Below are positions 43,251 to 51,054 of a DNA stretch of 64,000 bases, piece by piece. Position 1 is the first letter of the stretch. The number at the start of each line of letters is the position of its first letter. The notes under the pieces are model-generated. The model was not told the origin of the DNA and made no database searches. It saw only the letters and a program-made list of their open reading frames with translations. The translations under genes were made by a program, and so were the position numbers. Source of the stretch: Nibribacter ruber (GTDB lineage: Bacteria > Bacteroidota > Bacteroidia > Cytophagales > Hymenobacteraceae). The stretch is from assembly GCF_009913235.1 (NCBI RefSeq), contig NZ_CP047897.1, positions 2,251,501-2,315,500 on the forward strand. The letters run 5' to 3'.

Positions 43251-43679
43251 ATGTCTATGATGAAGGAATTCAAAGAGTTTGCCATGCGAGGTAACGTGGT
43301 AGACCTGGCAGTGGGGGTTGTGATTGGCGCGGCCTTCGGGAAGGTGGTCACGTCATTTGTGGATGATGTCTTGATGCCCCCGCTAGGTGTTCTTTTGGGC
43401 GGCGTGGACTTCACTGATCTTAAAATCATCTTGAAAAGAGGCGTACAAGACGCCGAAGGCAAGTTCACAGACGTGACCTTGAACTACGGTAACTTCATCC
43501 AGAGCCTGATTGACTTCATGATTATCGCCTTCGCCATTTTCATGGTGGTCAAGCTGATGAACTCTCTCAAACGCAAAAAAGCAGATTCGCCGGGCGTACC
43601 GCCGGCTCCTACTAAAGAAGAAGTATTGCTTACTGAGATTAGAGACGCCTTGCGCGCACCTAACAAGCCTACTTTGTAG
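43251..43679 (+). CDS. mscL: large-conductance mechanosensitive channel
   Basis: The 142-residue inner-membrane channel opens under high membrane tension to release solutes on hypo-osmotic shock. The N-terminal [20 protein letters not shown] and the first helix [17 protein letters not shown] are family hallmarks, and the second helix is [19 protein letters not shown]. The C-terminal cytoplasmic helix ([14 protein letters not shown]) is present. The ATG at 43251 matches family N-termini; one at 43257 has better spacing from AGGA and is possible. Confidence 0.95.
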   Translation: MSMMKEFKEFAMRGNVVDLAVGVVIGAAFGKVVTSFVDDVLMPPLGVLLGGVDFTDLKIILKRGVQDAEGKFTDVTLNYGNFIQSLIDFMIIAFAIFMVVKLMNSLKRKKADSPGVPPAPTKEEVLLTEIRDALRAPNKPTL

Positions 43680-43760
43680 AAATACCAGTGTACAGAATGA
43701 AGGACTAAAGTGGGAATAATTGCCTTCATTCTGTTCACAATTCTCCTGCTCCACCCTCTT

Positions 43761-43852
43761 TTGTCATCCAGAAAGGATCTTGGTTGCGAACTAAAAAAGC
43801 GTTTAATCAAACGTCATTACAGTTCGCTCACAAGGTCCTTTCAGGATGACAA
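43761..43852. repeat. 92-bp long imperfect inverted repeat (GTCATCC element)
   Basis: The left arm TTGTCATCCAGAAAGGATCT continues to 43792. The right arm 43821-43852 ends CAGGATGACAA. About 27 of 32 positions pair, around a 28-nt spacer that is itself AT-rich. There is no coding capacity. This looks like a MITE-sized or REP-type dispersed element. Confidence 0.78.
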
Positions 43853-43890
43853 TTGGGGTGAGTTGTGTCATTGATTTTCTAAACAGTAGT

Positions 43891-43928
43891 CGTTTTTAGG
43901 CTATTTCCCAGAAAACAGACCAAAAACA
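43891..43928. repeat. 38-bp palindrome, copy 19
   Basis: Left arm CGTTTTTAGGCTATTTCC, centre CA, right arm GAAAACAGACCAAAAACA. Its right arm overlaps the A-tract of the following terminator. Confidence 0.82.
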
Positions 43929-43962
43929 GAAAGCGCTACTCAAGGGTAGCGCTTTCTGTTTT
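43923..43962. terminator. bidirectional terminator between mscL and rlmN
   Basis: CAGAAAGCGCTAC pairs perfectly with GTAGCGCTTTCTG, extended by A/T pairs, around a 6-nt loop. T-tracts occur in both directions (GTTTTAT on plus, GTTTTTGG on minus). It lies 18 nt past the rlmN stop. Confidence 0.88.
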
Positions 43963-43980
43963 ATATCATCACAAGAACGC

Positions 43981-45063
43981 TTAGGCTTCTTGTTGTTGGT
44001 CTTTGATGGCGAGCTGTCCGCAGGCGGCGTCAATGTCTTTGCCACGGCTACGGCGTACGTTCACTTGCACGCCTCTATCGGCCAGGTAGCGCATGAACGG
44101 CTCTAAACGAGCATCCTCAGACTTCTGGAATAGACCGTCACCAATAGGATTGTATTCAATGATGTTCACCTTGCACGGGATGAGCTTAGAGAACTCCAGC
44201 AATTCCTTGGCGTCTTCAATGTTGTCATTGAAGTGGCTAAGCAAGATGTATTCATAGGTGACCTTGCGGCCAGATTTATTGTGGTAATACACCAGCGCTT
44301 CTTTTAGGGCCTCCAGTGAGTTGGTCTCATTGATAGGCATGATTTCGTTGCGCTTTACGTCATTGGCGGCGTGCAAAGAAAGCGCGAGGTTGGCCTTAAT
44401 ACCGTCATCGGCCATCTTCTTAATCATCTTGGCAATGCCGGCGGTAGAGACTGTGATTCTACGGGCGGCCATATTCAAGCCGTCTGCCGCCGTGATGCGC
44501 TCAATAGACTTCATGACGTTGGCGTAGTTCAAGAGAGGCTCGCCCATGCCCATGTACACAATGTTGGTGAGGGGACGATTGTAATTGCCTTCGGTTTGTT
44601 CTTTGATGCGCACCACCTGGTCATAAATCTCATCAGCGTTGAGGTTTCTAATCCGGTCCATCTTGCCGGTCGCGCAGAAAGAGCAGGTTAAGGAGCAACC
44701 CACCTGGCTAGACACGCAGGCGGTCATGCGCTTAGGGTGCGGAATGAGTACGCCCTCTACAATGTTGCCGTCATACAGCCTGAAGGTAGATTTGATGGTG
44801 TAGTCTTCGCTCAGCTGGCTGGTGTTCACGGCCACGCTGTTGATGGTGAAATGGCGTTCCAGTTTCTCACGGAGAGGCAGGGCAATGTTGTTCATCTCCG
44901 CGAACGACGTAGCTGTCAGCTTCCAAATCCACTCATACACTTGTTTGGCCCTGAAAGGCTTTTCGCCCTGCTCGGTCATCCATGCCTTGAGTTGGTCTAA
45001 GGAAAGCTTTCTAATGTCCTGGCGGTTCAGAATCTCTATGTCTGGAATCAATGTGGTACTCAT
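43981..45063 (-). CDS. rlmN: dual-specificity 23S rRNA/tRNA adenine-C2 methyltransferase
   Basis: The 360-residue radical-SAM enzyme methylates C2 of A2503 in 23S rRNA and A37 in some tRNAs. The cluster motif is Cys123-x3-Cys127-x2-Cys130 (GCSLTCSFCATGK). The mechanistic cysteines are Cys116 (TACVSSQ) and the C-terminal one in AACGQLA. A TACCTTTG box lies 4 nt before the ATG at 45063, so the mRNA may be leaderless, although the thioesterase gene 21 nt upstream also suggests co-transcription. Confidence 0.94.
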   Translation of the reverse strand: MSTTLIPDIEILNRQDIRKLSLDQLKAWMTEQGEKPFRAKQVYEWIWKLTATSFAEMNNIALPLREKLERHFTINSVAVNTSQLSEDYTIKSTFRLYDGNIVEGVLIPHPKRMTACVSSQVGCSLTCSFCATGKMDRIRNLNADEIYDQVVRIKEQTEGNYNRPLTNIVYMGMGEPLLNYANVMKSIERITAADGLNMAARRITVSTAGIAKMIKKMADDGIKANLALSLHAANDVKRNEIMPINETNSLEALKEALVYYHNKSGRKVTYEYILLSHFNDNIEDAKELLEFSKLIPCKVNIIEYNPIGDGLFQKSEDARLEPFMRYLADRGVQVNVRRSRGKDIDAACGQLAIKDQQQEA

Positions 45064-45067
45064 ACCA

Positions 45068-45075
45068 CAAAGGTA
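45068..45075 (-). promoter_or_regulatory. TACCTTTG box directly before rlmN
   Basis: The minus strand reads TACCTTTG, ending 4 nt before the rlmN ATG. A start site at the usual distance would fall on or next to the ATG. No -33 element at the right spacing is clear. Confidence 0.4.
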
Positions 45076-45084
45076 CAAAATATC

Positions 45085-45513
45085 TTACGCTTTAGTTTCC
45101 AGGCGCTCCCGGGCTTCTTGGGGTACTGATTTTAATTTCCGGATGCTGTAATCAAAGCACAGCATGCCCGTTTTGGCGTTGGCCACTTCTTTTCCGTTCT
45201 GGTTGGTGAGCAGGTACACTAGGTCAAAGCCGTACTTGTTAAAGTCAGTGGCCGCCACTTGTACCGTGAGCGTGTCGCCGTAGAAGCCTTCGCCTTTGTA
45301 GACGATGGCCACATCACTCATAATCAAGCCCGCACCCGCCAAGTCCAGCTCTGAGTAGCCGTGCACTTTCAAGAACTGCACCCGTGCCTCATGCAACAGA
45401 CTCAATAGTGCGTCATTGCCCAAATGCCCACCATAATTGAGGTCTGTGATTCTGATAGGCAGTTGCGTCTTGAAGGAATAGCTGGCAGGAAGGTCAATCT
45501 GGATACGGGCCAC
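45085..45513 (-). CDS. acyl-CoA thioesterase, hotdog fold
   Basis: The 142-residue protein matches the YbgC/4HBT-like thioesterase group: ITDLNYGGHLGNDALLSLLHEAR near the N-terminus (the Asp-x-x-x-x-G-H region with an active-site acidic residue) and VYKGEGFYGDTLTVQV in the second strand. It would hydrolyse acyl-CoA, but the acyl chain is unknown. It lies 21 nt upstream of rlmN on the same strand. The last residues (PQEARERLETKA) are charged. Confidence 0.82.
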   Translation of the reverse strand: MARIQIDLPASYSFKTQLPIRITDLNYGGHLGNDALLSLLHEARVQFLKVHGYSELDLAGAGLIMSDVAIVYKGEGFYGDTLTVQVAATDFNKYGFDLVYLLTNQNGKEVANAKTGMLCFDYSIRKLKSVPQEARERLETKA

Positions 45514-45641
45514 GTTTTGGTAATTAGTAATTAGTAATTAATAATTGATAATCAGAACTGGGAAGATACGGGACGCTTTGGTGAATTACGAATTAGAAAT
45601 TACGAATTGAGGGAAAGTGATTTTGAAGTAGGAATAAGAAA
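45514..45641. repeat. AT-rich short tandem words
   Basis: Words such as TAATTAGTAATTAGTAATTA and AATTACGAATTAGAAATTAC repeat here with small changes. Similar words occur at about 13905-13935 and 14268-14300. They appear to be simple intergenic filler upstream of the thioesterase gene. Confidence 0.55.
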
Positions 45642-45670
45642 GTGGAGGTGAAAGTGCTAGAACTGTTGAC

Positions 45671-45708
45671 CGTTTTTGGGCTGTTTTCCGGGAAATGGGC
45701 CAAAAACG
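45671..45708. repeat. 38-bp palindrome, copy 20
   Basis: Left arm CGTTTTTGGGCTGTTTTC, centre CG, right arm GGAAATGGGCCAAAAACG. It lies immediately beyond the terminator of the T9SS protein gene. Confidence 0.85.
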
Positions 45709-45740
45709 AAGCCTCGGCTCTGCCAGTGAGAACCGAGGCT
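45704..45740 (-). terminator. terminator of the T9SS-sorted protein gene
   Basis: On the minus strand AGCCTCGG pairs with CCGAGGCT and runs into TCGTTTTTGG, the T-run being that of palindrome copy 20. It lies 26 nt past the stop codon. Confidence 0.75.
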
Positions 45741-45766
45741 GTCTGTAGGAAAAAGGAAGGAACCGG

Positions 45767-47179
45767 TTACAGCTTTACAATTTTTTTGGTGCGCACGTTT
45801 CCTCCTGAATGGATTTGCAGAATGTAATTACCGGCAGGCAGCTGGTCTACCTGTATCTCCTGCGAGGCTACGGTTTTGTTTAGTTGGGCGCTCAGCATTT
45901 TCTGGCCGGTCAGGCTCAGGACGTGCAAGGTGCCGCCGGCCGTGTTGTCCAGCTTGATGGTGATTCTGTCCTGCACCGGGTTAGGGTACACTACGTGAGC
46001 CAATTCCAGCTCTTTTCTGGCAGCCAGCACCGTCTGGAAGTTGCTGTACACGTACCGCTCAGAATTCTGGTAGGTCTTGTAAGTGGAGCTTGATTCATCT
46101 GTGTCATACCGCTGCACAATGGTCTCGGTGATGTCATTGGTGGTATTGTAGGTATGCTGGAACTTCATTCCCCAGGTGATGACCCAGGCATTGTTTTCCC
46201 ATTCCTCAGACTGGTTGGAGATTTCATTTCCTTTGGCGTCAAATACCACTACGTCACGGTCAGAAGCCACCCAGGCGTTGTTCACCCACTCAGACCAGGT
46301 CTCTATATAGCTGCCGTTCTCCTGGAACACCGTGGCCCGCTTGTCTACATTGACCCAGGCTCCTTCTACAAATTCCTGGTATTCCCCGCCTATGTCATTC
46401 CAGTCTCTCCAGTTGGTGGTGCTCAGTTTAGAGGCGTCATCCCATACAATGTTGATTTCGCGCTCGTCGTTCACCCAGGTAGTTCCATTGTATTCCTGCT
46501 CGGTGACGGTGGTGGGCAAGGCGCTGCCGCCCGCGTATTCTGCCAGTGTTTTGTCTTCGGGCACCCAGCTGCCGTCAACCATTTCATAATACACAATCTC
46601 CACAGGCTTTCCGGCAGAATTGTAGGCATAGGTTTCCTTTTCTAAATTCTTCCAGGTGCCCTCCTCGTAGCTTTGATAAATCTCCTGGGTAACTCTGTTA
46701 TTGGTAATGGTGAGCACATGCTTGTTGCCGTACTGCAGTGCCCAGGCCCCATTCTCCCAGTAGTAGAACATATACTCGGTTAGCTGCTTGGTGGCAGGGT
46801 CATAGGCAAACGTGGTTTTGGTCTGGTTGGTGTTGCTGGACCCGTCTGTGGTGATTAATTGCGTCACCTGGCCATTGGCATTGTACGTGTAGGTAGATTT
46901 ATAGCTTGCATTCCAACCATTGGATCCCCAGGAATACGTTTGGACATTCACGGGTAGCCTGGCGGGGTCACCAGTACGGCGGCTTGACAGGTTGCTCAAA
47001 CCCACCCGCTGAGCGGCATCCTTTTTAAGCGGTGCCGCCTTCTTAGCCGATTGATGGGTAACGGCCGGCTTCTTGCCTTGCGCAAGACTGGTCAAGGCGA
47101 GGGCCAGGAACAGGAAGCCCAGCACTAGAATCTTTTGCAAATAGTCGCGTGCCTCGTCTTTTTTGTAGTAGTTTTCCAT
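45767..47179 (-). CDS. secreted repeat protein with T9SS type A sorting domain
   Basis: The 470-residue protein has a signal peptide (hydrophobic 15-33, cut near LAQG) and a basic linker (36-60). A series of about 30-residue repeats follows, each centred on a Gly/Asn-x-x-Trp motif (Trp89, 146, 176, 205, 235, 275, 303, 332; e.g. WENGAWALQYGNK, YEEGTWKNLEKE, FVEGAWVNVDKR). The C-terminus (about 395-470) is a classic T9SS CTD: VVYPNPVQDRITIKL, LHVLSLTGQKML, LPAGNYILQIHSGG and a basic KKIVKL end. It is therefore exported by the type IX system. Function unknown, perhaps surface binding. Confidence 0.85.
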   Translation of the reverse strand: MENYYKKDEARDYLQKILVLGFLFLALALTSLAQGKKPAVTHQSAKKAAPLKKDAAQRVGLSNLSSRRTGDPARLPVNVQTYSWGSNGWNASYKSTYTYNANGQVTQLITTDGSSNTNQTKTTFAYDPATKQLTEYMFYYWENGAWALQYGNKHVLTITNNRVTQEIYQSYEEGTWKNLEKETYAYNSAGKPVEIVYYEMVDGSWVPEDKTLAEYAGGSALPTTVTEQEYNGTTWVNDEREINIVWDDASKLSTTNWRDWNDIGGEYQEFVEGAWVNVDKRATVFQENGSYIETWSEWVNNAWVASDRDVVVFDAKGNEISNQSEEWENNAWVITWGMKFQHTYNTTNDITETIVQRYDTDESSSTYKTYQNSERYVYSNFQTVLAARKELELAHVVYPNPVQDRITIKLDNTAGGTLHVLSLTGQKMLSAQLNKTVASQEIQVDQLPAGNYILQIHSGGNVRTKKIVKL

Positions 47180-47350
47180 GTTTTATGATTTATGAGAGAG
47201 GTATAGTATTATCAGTTAACTTGTTAGCAAATATAGACATCTCCTATTATCAAAAACACTACCTACTTTTCAGTATTATCCTCCTTTCTGGGTTTATAAT
47301 TTTTCAATCTACCATCCAACAAATAGCTTATTCTAGCCCTTGAAACAAGC

Positions 47351-47394
47351 AGCCGTTGTTAGCCTGTTTTCCAGAAAATACGCCAAAAACGGCT
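47351..47394. repeat. 38-bp palindrome, copy 21, with 3-bp outer pairing
   Basis: The core is 47354-47391 (CGTTGTTAGCCTGTTTTC, CA, GAAAATACGCCAAAAACG) with outer AGC/GCT. It lies between divergent genes, about 55 nt upstream of the LD-carboxypeptidase start. Confidence 0.82.
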
Positions 47395-47446
47395 CCTCTT
47401 TTGTGGGCTTTTGCTACTTTCAAGATTCAATAGCTCTAAGAAAACC

Positions 47447-48355
47447 GTGAACATACCCGCCCTGCAGAAAGGAGACACCGTTGGCATTGTTTGTTTGGCC
47501 AGAAAAGTAAGCCTGGAGGATGTTGCCCTGGGCGTACAGCTGCTGGAGAGCTGGGGTCTGAACGTACTCCTAGGCCAGACCATTGGCGCCCAGGACCATT
47601 ACTTTGGCGGCACAGACGCGCTCCGTACCCAAGACTTCCAGGAGATGCTGGACAACCATGAGGTGAAGGCCATCTTCTCGGCCCGCGGCGGGTACGGCAC
47701 CACCCGCATTCTGGACGCCTTGGATTTTAGTCTTCTCAAGAAGCACCCCAAATGGATAGTAGGTTTTAGTGACATCACCTCACTGCACTGCCACTTGCAC
47801 GCGCTGGGCCTGGAGAGCATACACGGCACCATGCCCCTGCTCATGGGCCAGCCCGACACCCAGGAAGCGGATGAAACCCTGCGCCAGGCCTTGTTTGGCG
47901 AGCCCCTCGCCTACTCGGTTCCGGCACACGCGCGCAACCTGGAAGGCACCGCCGTAGGTAAAGTAGTGGGCGGCAACCTCATCCTGCTCAACAACATCAT
48001 TGGCACCGCCTCAGACATAGACTACGCTGGCAAGATCCTGTTCTTAGAAGACGTGGGCGAATATTTCTACAACGTAGACCGCGTCTTGGTGCACCTCAAG
48101 CGCCTGGGCCGTTTGCAGCAGTTGGCCGGCCTGGTGGTGGGGCAGTTCTCAGACATGCAAGACACGGCAGTCCCCTTCGGGAGAGATGTAACTGAAATGA
48201 TCTTGGAACATTGCTCAGATTTTGGCTATCCTATCTGCTTTGATTTTCCGGTGGGCCACGTTCCCAGAAACCTGGCCCTGCTGGTTGGTCGCGAGGCTAC
48301 GTTAGACGTGACCGCAGCCGGCACCTCGCTTACGTTTACCGTGGAGCAGGCTTAA
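47447..48355 (+). CDS. LD-carboxypeptidase, family S66
   Basis: The 302-residue enzyme cleaves the terminal D-alanine from tetrapeptide stems in peptidoglycan recycling. The family signature FSARGGYGTTRIL (77-89) is followed by the nucleophile Ser108 in GFSDITSLHC; the later Glu/His pair lies in LFLEDVGEYFYNVDRVL and the C-terminal FPVGHVPRN. The GTG at 47447 (MNIPALQKGDTVGIV) fits the family; an upstream TTG at 47411 adds 12 unrelated residues. Confidence 0.88.
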   Translation: MNIPALQKGDTVGIVCLARKVSLEDVALGVQLLESWGLNVLLGQTIGAQDHYFGGTDALRTQDFQEMLDNHEVKAIFSARGGYGTTRILDALDFSLLKKHPKWIVGFSDITSLHCHLHALGLESIHGTMPLLMGQPDTQEADETLRQALFGEPLAYSVPAHARNLEGTAVGKVVGGNLILLNNIIGTASDIDYAGKILFLEDVGEYFYNVDRVLVHLKRLGRLQQLAGLVVGQFSDMQDTAVPFGRDVTEMILEHCSDFGYPICFDFPVGHVPRNLALLVGREATLDVTAAGTSLTFTVEQA

Positions 48356-48357
48356 AT

Positions 48358-48413
48358 ATGAAACCCCGTTTTTGGGCTGTTTTCTGGAAAACAGCCCAAA
48401 AACGGGGTTTCAT
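48358..48413. repeat. 38-bp palindrome, copy 22, with perfect 27-bp stem
   Basis: The core is 48367-48404. The nine outer bases ATGAAACCC also pair exactly with GGGTTTCAT, so the whole 56-bp element is a flawless 27-bp inverted repeat around TG. It starts 2 nt after the stop of the LD-carboxypeptidase gene, in a convergent gap. Confidence 0.95.
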
Positions 48414-48430
48414 TTGTTCTTAGTTGATGC

Positions 48431-49438
48431 TTACTTCTCTGACTTTACTACCTGCAACACCGTCTGACCAACCACTTTCAACGTGTTCTTGTCAATTACC
48501 TGTAGGTTGTCTGAATGCCGATGATGGTACGGTCCAAAGTAGCCGTCCGGACTGGTAGAATCATAGGCAATAATATCAGCCATTGGGATTTCTGCGTTTT
48601 GGATGACGTAGTAGTGGTCATCTGTGATGCTTGGGCTATTCTGGTACGGGAAGTAGTCTGAGAAGCCCATGCTATGTGCCGTCTTCCAGATGTTGTCCAC
48701 CACGTTTTTGGCATAGGTCCTGCTGATCTCTTCCTGCGCGAAGCGGGCTCCTTTGGCGCCTACCATGTCTAACAAAATTCCATACTGCGCCTTGTAGCCA
48801 ATGGGCATCAGGTTCTTGGACCAGTGCTGCGAGCCCAGGCAATAGGTATCCGGGATGTAGTCACCGGCATCATCGGGTTGGCCGTAGTCTTCGCCGTCAA
48901 AGAGCATGATATCTACGCCTATTCCTTCGCTTAAAGGATTGGCTTGTAGTTGACGAGCAATTTCTAGCAGAACGCCCACGCCGCTGGCGCCGTCATTGGC
49001 CCCGTCAATGGGTTTGTCGCGGTTTTGGGTGTCTTTGTCGGCTACATGGCGGGTGTCCCAGTGGGCGGCCAGCAGGATTCTGCGGGCGGCTTTAGGATTG
49101 ATTTGCCCCATGAAGTTACGCAGTTCCAAGGTTTTGCCGTCATAGGCTTTGGCCGTGAAGCTCTGCACCTGCACCGTGGTCCCGAAGCCTTTCAGCTTAC
49201 CAATCAGATAATCGCCGCAGGCGCGGTGCGCTGGCGTGTTGGGCACCCTCGGCCCGAAGGCCACTTGCGCGGCCACGTACTGGTACGCCGAGTCTTCGCT
49301 GAAGGCGGGAGGGGTCACTTTCACGGTCTCTGTGGTAGGTTCAGAGGATTCTGTGCTGGCGGTGTTCTTGTCTTTGCAGGCAAACAGGTTGGCCGCCACT
49401 AACAAGGTGAGCGCCGCTACTTTCATGTTATTCTTCAT
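48431..49438 (-). CDS. M28-family lipoprotein (glutaminyl-cyclase-like)
   Basis: The 335-residue protein has a lipoprotein signal with Cys21 in NLFAC, then a Ser/Thr-rich linker and an M28 metallopeptidase-like domain. Zinc-binding motifs are [26 protein letters not shown] and [11 protein letters not shown]. The DGANDGASG and SQHWSKN segments resemble glutaminyl-peptide cyclotransferases more than aminopeptidases. It is likely tethered to a membrane facing the periplasm or cell surface. It overlaps the cysS 3' end by 11 nt. Confidence 0.83.
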   Translation of the reverse strand: MKNNMKVAALTLLVAANLFACKDKNTASTESSEPTTETVKVTPPAFSEDSAYQYVAAQVAFGPRVPNTPAHRACGDYLIGKLKGFGTTVQVQSFTAKAYDGKTLELRNFMGQINPKAARRILLAAHWDTRHVADKDTQNRDKPIDGANDGASGVGVLLEIARQLQANPLSEGIGVDIMLFDGEDYGQPDDAGDYIPDTYCLGSQHWSKNLMPIGYKAQYGILLDMVGAKGARFAQEEISRTYAKNVVDNIWKTAHSMGFSDYFPYQNSPSITDDHYYVIQNAEIPMADIIAYDSTSPDGYFGPYHHRHSDNLQVIDKNTLKVVGQTVLQVVKSEK

Positions 49439-50921
49439 AAGCCCAGTCTATACCGGTTTTCATATCTTTAATGACAATGCCTTGTCCTTTCAACTGCGCC
49501 CTGATTAAATCCACCTTGGCGTAGTCTTTCGCTTCCTTGGCTTCTTTGTAAAAACTGAGCACCAGTTGCAGCATATCCATGGCGTTGGCGGTCTGCTCTT
49601 CTTTTAAGCCCAGAATGTCTTTCACCATGGTCTGGTAGGCGGTACGCATCTGCTCAAACACTTCTTTAGAAATGGTCTCCAGTTTAAAGCCGCCCGTGAA
49701 CATGCTGTTGATTTTCTTGAGCAGATTGAACAGCGCCGCAATCACTTTGGCCGTGTTCAAGTCATCGTTCAAGCTAGTAAATAATTCGGCTACTTGTTTC
49801 TTGATTTCCTCTTCGGCTTTGGCGTCAATGTCACCGGTGGTTTCTGGGTACTGCAACTGCTCCAGAATGCGGAGCCCGTTCATCACCTTCAAGAAGCCTT
49901 TGCGCGCGGCCTGCAAGCCTTCATTGCTGAAGTCCAGCGTGCTACGGTAATGGGCCTGCAAGATGAAGAACCTAATGGTCATGGGGCTGTAGGCCTGCTG
50001 CAACACCTCATGCTTCCCGGTGAACAGCTCGCCCAGCGTAATGAAGTTGCCCAAGGATTTACCCATCTTCTTGCCGTTGATGGTGATGAGGTTATTGTGC
50101 ATCCAGAAACGGGCGGCGTCTGTGTGGTTGTCGCTGGCCTGGCTTTGGGCAATCTCGCATTCATGGTGCGGGAACATCAAGTCCAGTCCGCCGCCGTGGA
50201 TGTCAAACTGCGTGCCCAGGTATTTTCTACTCATGGCCGAGCACTCCAAATGCCAACCCGGAAATCCTTCTGACCACGGCGAATTCCAGCGCATGATATG
50301 ACTAGGCGAGGCTTTCTTCCAGAGCGCAAAGTCCAGCGGCGAGCGCTTCTCTTCCTGCCCTTCCAGGTTGTCGCGGGTATTGGACAGCAAATCTTCTATC
50401 ACGCGGCCAGAAAGCTTGCCGTAGTTATGCTCCTTATTATAAGCGGGTACATCAAAATACACCGACCCGTTGGACTCATACGCCAAACCGTTGGCCAGAA
50501 TCTCCTGAATCATCTCTATCTGCTCAATGATGTGGCCCGAGGCGCGCGGTTCAATGTCTGGGGGCAGCACGTTCAAGCTAGCCATATCTGCGTGGAAGCT
50601 GTTGGTGTATTTTTCCACTACTTCCATGGGCTCCAGATGCGCGGCCTTGGCTAGTTTCTGAATCTTGTCTTCGCCGAAGTCTGCGTCGTTCTGCAAGTGA
50701 CCCACGTCTGTGATATTGCGCACGTAGCGCACTTTGTATCCCAGGTACTGCATGTAGCGGCGTAGCACATCAAAGGTGATGTACGGTCGGGCGTGGCCTA
50801 AATGGGCGTCGCCGTAGACGGTAGGTCCGCAAACGTAAAGCCCCACGAACGGACTGTGCAAGGGTTCAAAGGATGACTTCTGCCGCGTGAGCGTATTATA
50901 TAATGACAATGGGTGTTGCAT
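49428..50921 (-). CDS. cysS: cysteine--tRNA ligase
   Basis: The 497-residue class I synthetase charges tRNA-Cys. The zinc-binding [18 protein letters not shown] (30-47) carries the HIGH-equivalent HLGH. The KMSKS equivalent is [10 protein letters not shown], and [10 protein letters not shown] with [18 protein letters not shown] forms the cysteine and zinc pocket. A TAATTTTG box ends 4 nt before the ATG, which suggests a nearly leaderless mRNA. The M28 lipoprotein overlaps its end and is probably co-transcribed. Confidence 0.96.
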   Translation of the reverse strand: MQHPLSLYNTLTRQKSSFEPLHSPFVGLYVCGPTVYGDAHLGHARPYITFDVLRRYMQYLGYKVRYVRNITDVGHLQNDADFGEDKIQKLAKAAHLEPMEVVEKYTNSFHADMASLNVLPPDIEPRASGHIIEQIEMIQEILANGLAYESNGSVYFDVPAYNKEHNYGKLSGRVIEDLLSNTRDNLEGQEEKRSPLDFALWKKASPSHIMRWNSPWSEGFPGWHLECSAMSRKYLGTQFDIHGGGLDLMFPHHECEIAQSQASDNHTDAARFWMHNNLITINGKKMGKSLGNFITLGELFTGKHEVLQQAYSPMTIRFFILQAHYRSTLDFSNEGLQAARKGFLKVMNGLRILEQLQYPETTGDIDAKAEEEIKKQVAELFTSLNDDLNTAKVIAALFNLLKKINSMFTGGFKLETISKEVFEQMRTAYQTMVKDILGLKEEQTANAMDMLQLVLSFYKEAKEAKDYAKVDLIRAQLKGQGIVIKDMKTGIDWAYEE

Positions 50922-50925
50922 GGGG

Positions 50926-50958
50926 CAAAATTATAAAACTTACTGGTACTTCTGGCAA
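50926..50958 (-). promoter_or_regulatory. cysS promoter, near-leaderless
   Basis: On the minus strand TTG (50958-50956), 22 nt, TAATTTTG (50933-50926), then CCCC and the ATG. Transcription at the usual distance from the -7 box would begin on or next to the start codon. Confidence 0.6.
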
Positions 50959-51005
50959 GACTGCCTCCACAGGAAATACGCAGTTGATGTAGGTTGAGAT
51001 AACGG

Positions 51006-51043
51006 CCGTTTTTGGGCTCTTTTCTGGAAAACAAGCCAAAAAC
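51006..51043. repeat. 38-bp palindrome, copy 23
   Basis: Left arm CGTTTTTGGGCTCTTTTC, centre TG, right arm GAAAACAAGCCAAAAACG. It lies between the 3' end of the EEP-protein gene and the cysS promoter. Confidence 0.88.
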
Positions 51044-51054
51044 GGAGGTTGATT

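Larger units (their letters stand above)
43680..43980. other. convergent gap between mscL and rlmN holding three structures
   Basis: A 92-bp imperfect inverted repeat (43761-43852), palindrome copy 19 and a bidirectional terminator fill the gap. No gene. Confidence 0.65.

Noticed and set aside
43761-43852. tRNA or riboswitch-like fold
   Set aside because: The structure is one long imperfect hairpin without a cloverleaf, T-loop or aptamer core, and it lies between two 3' ends.
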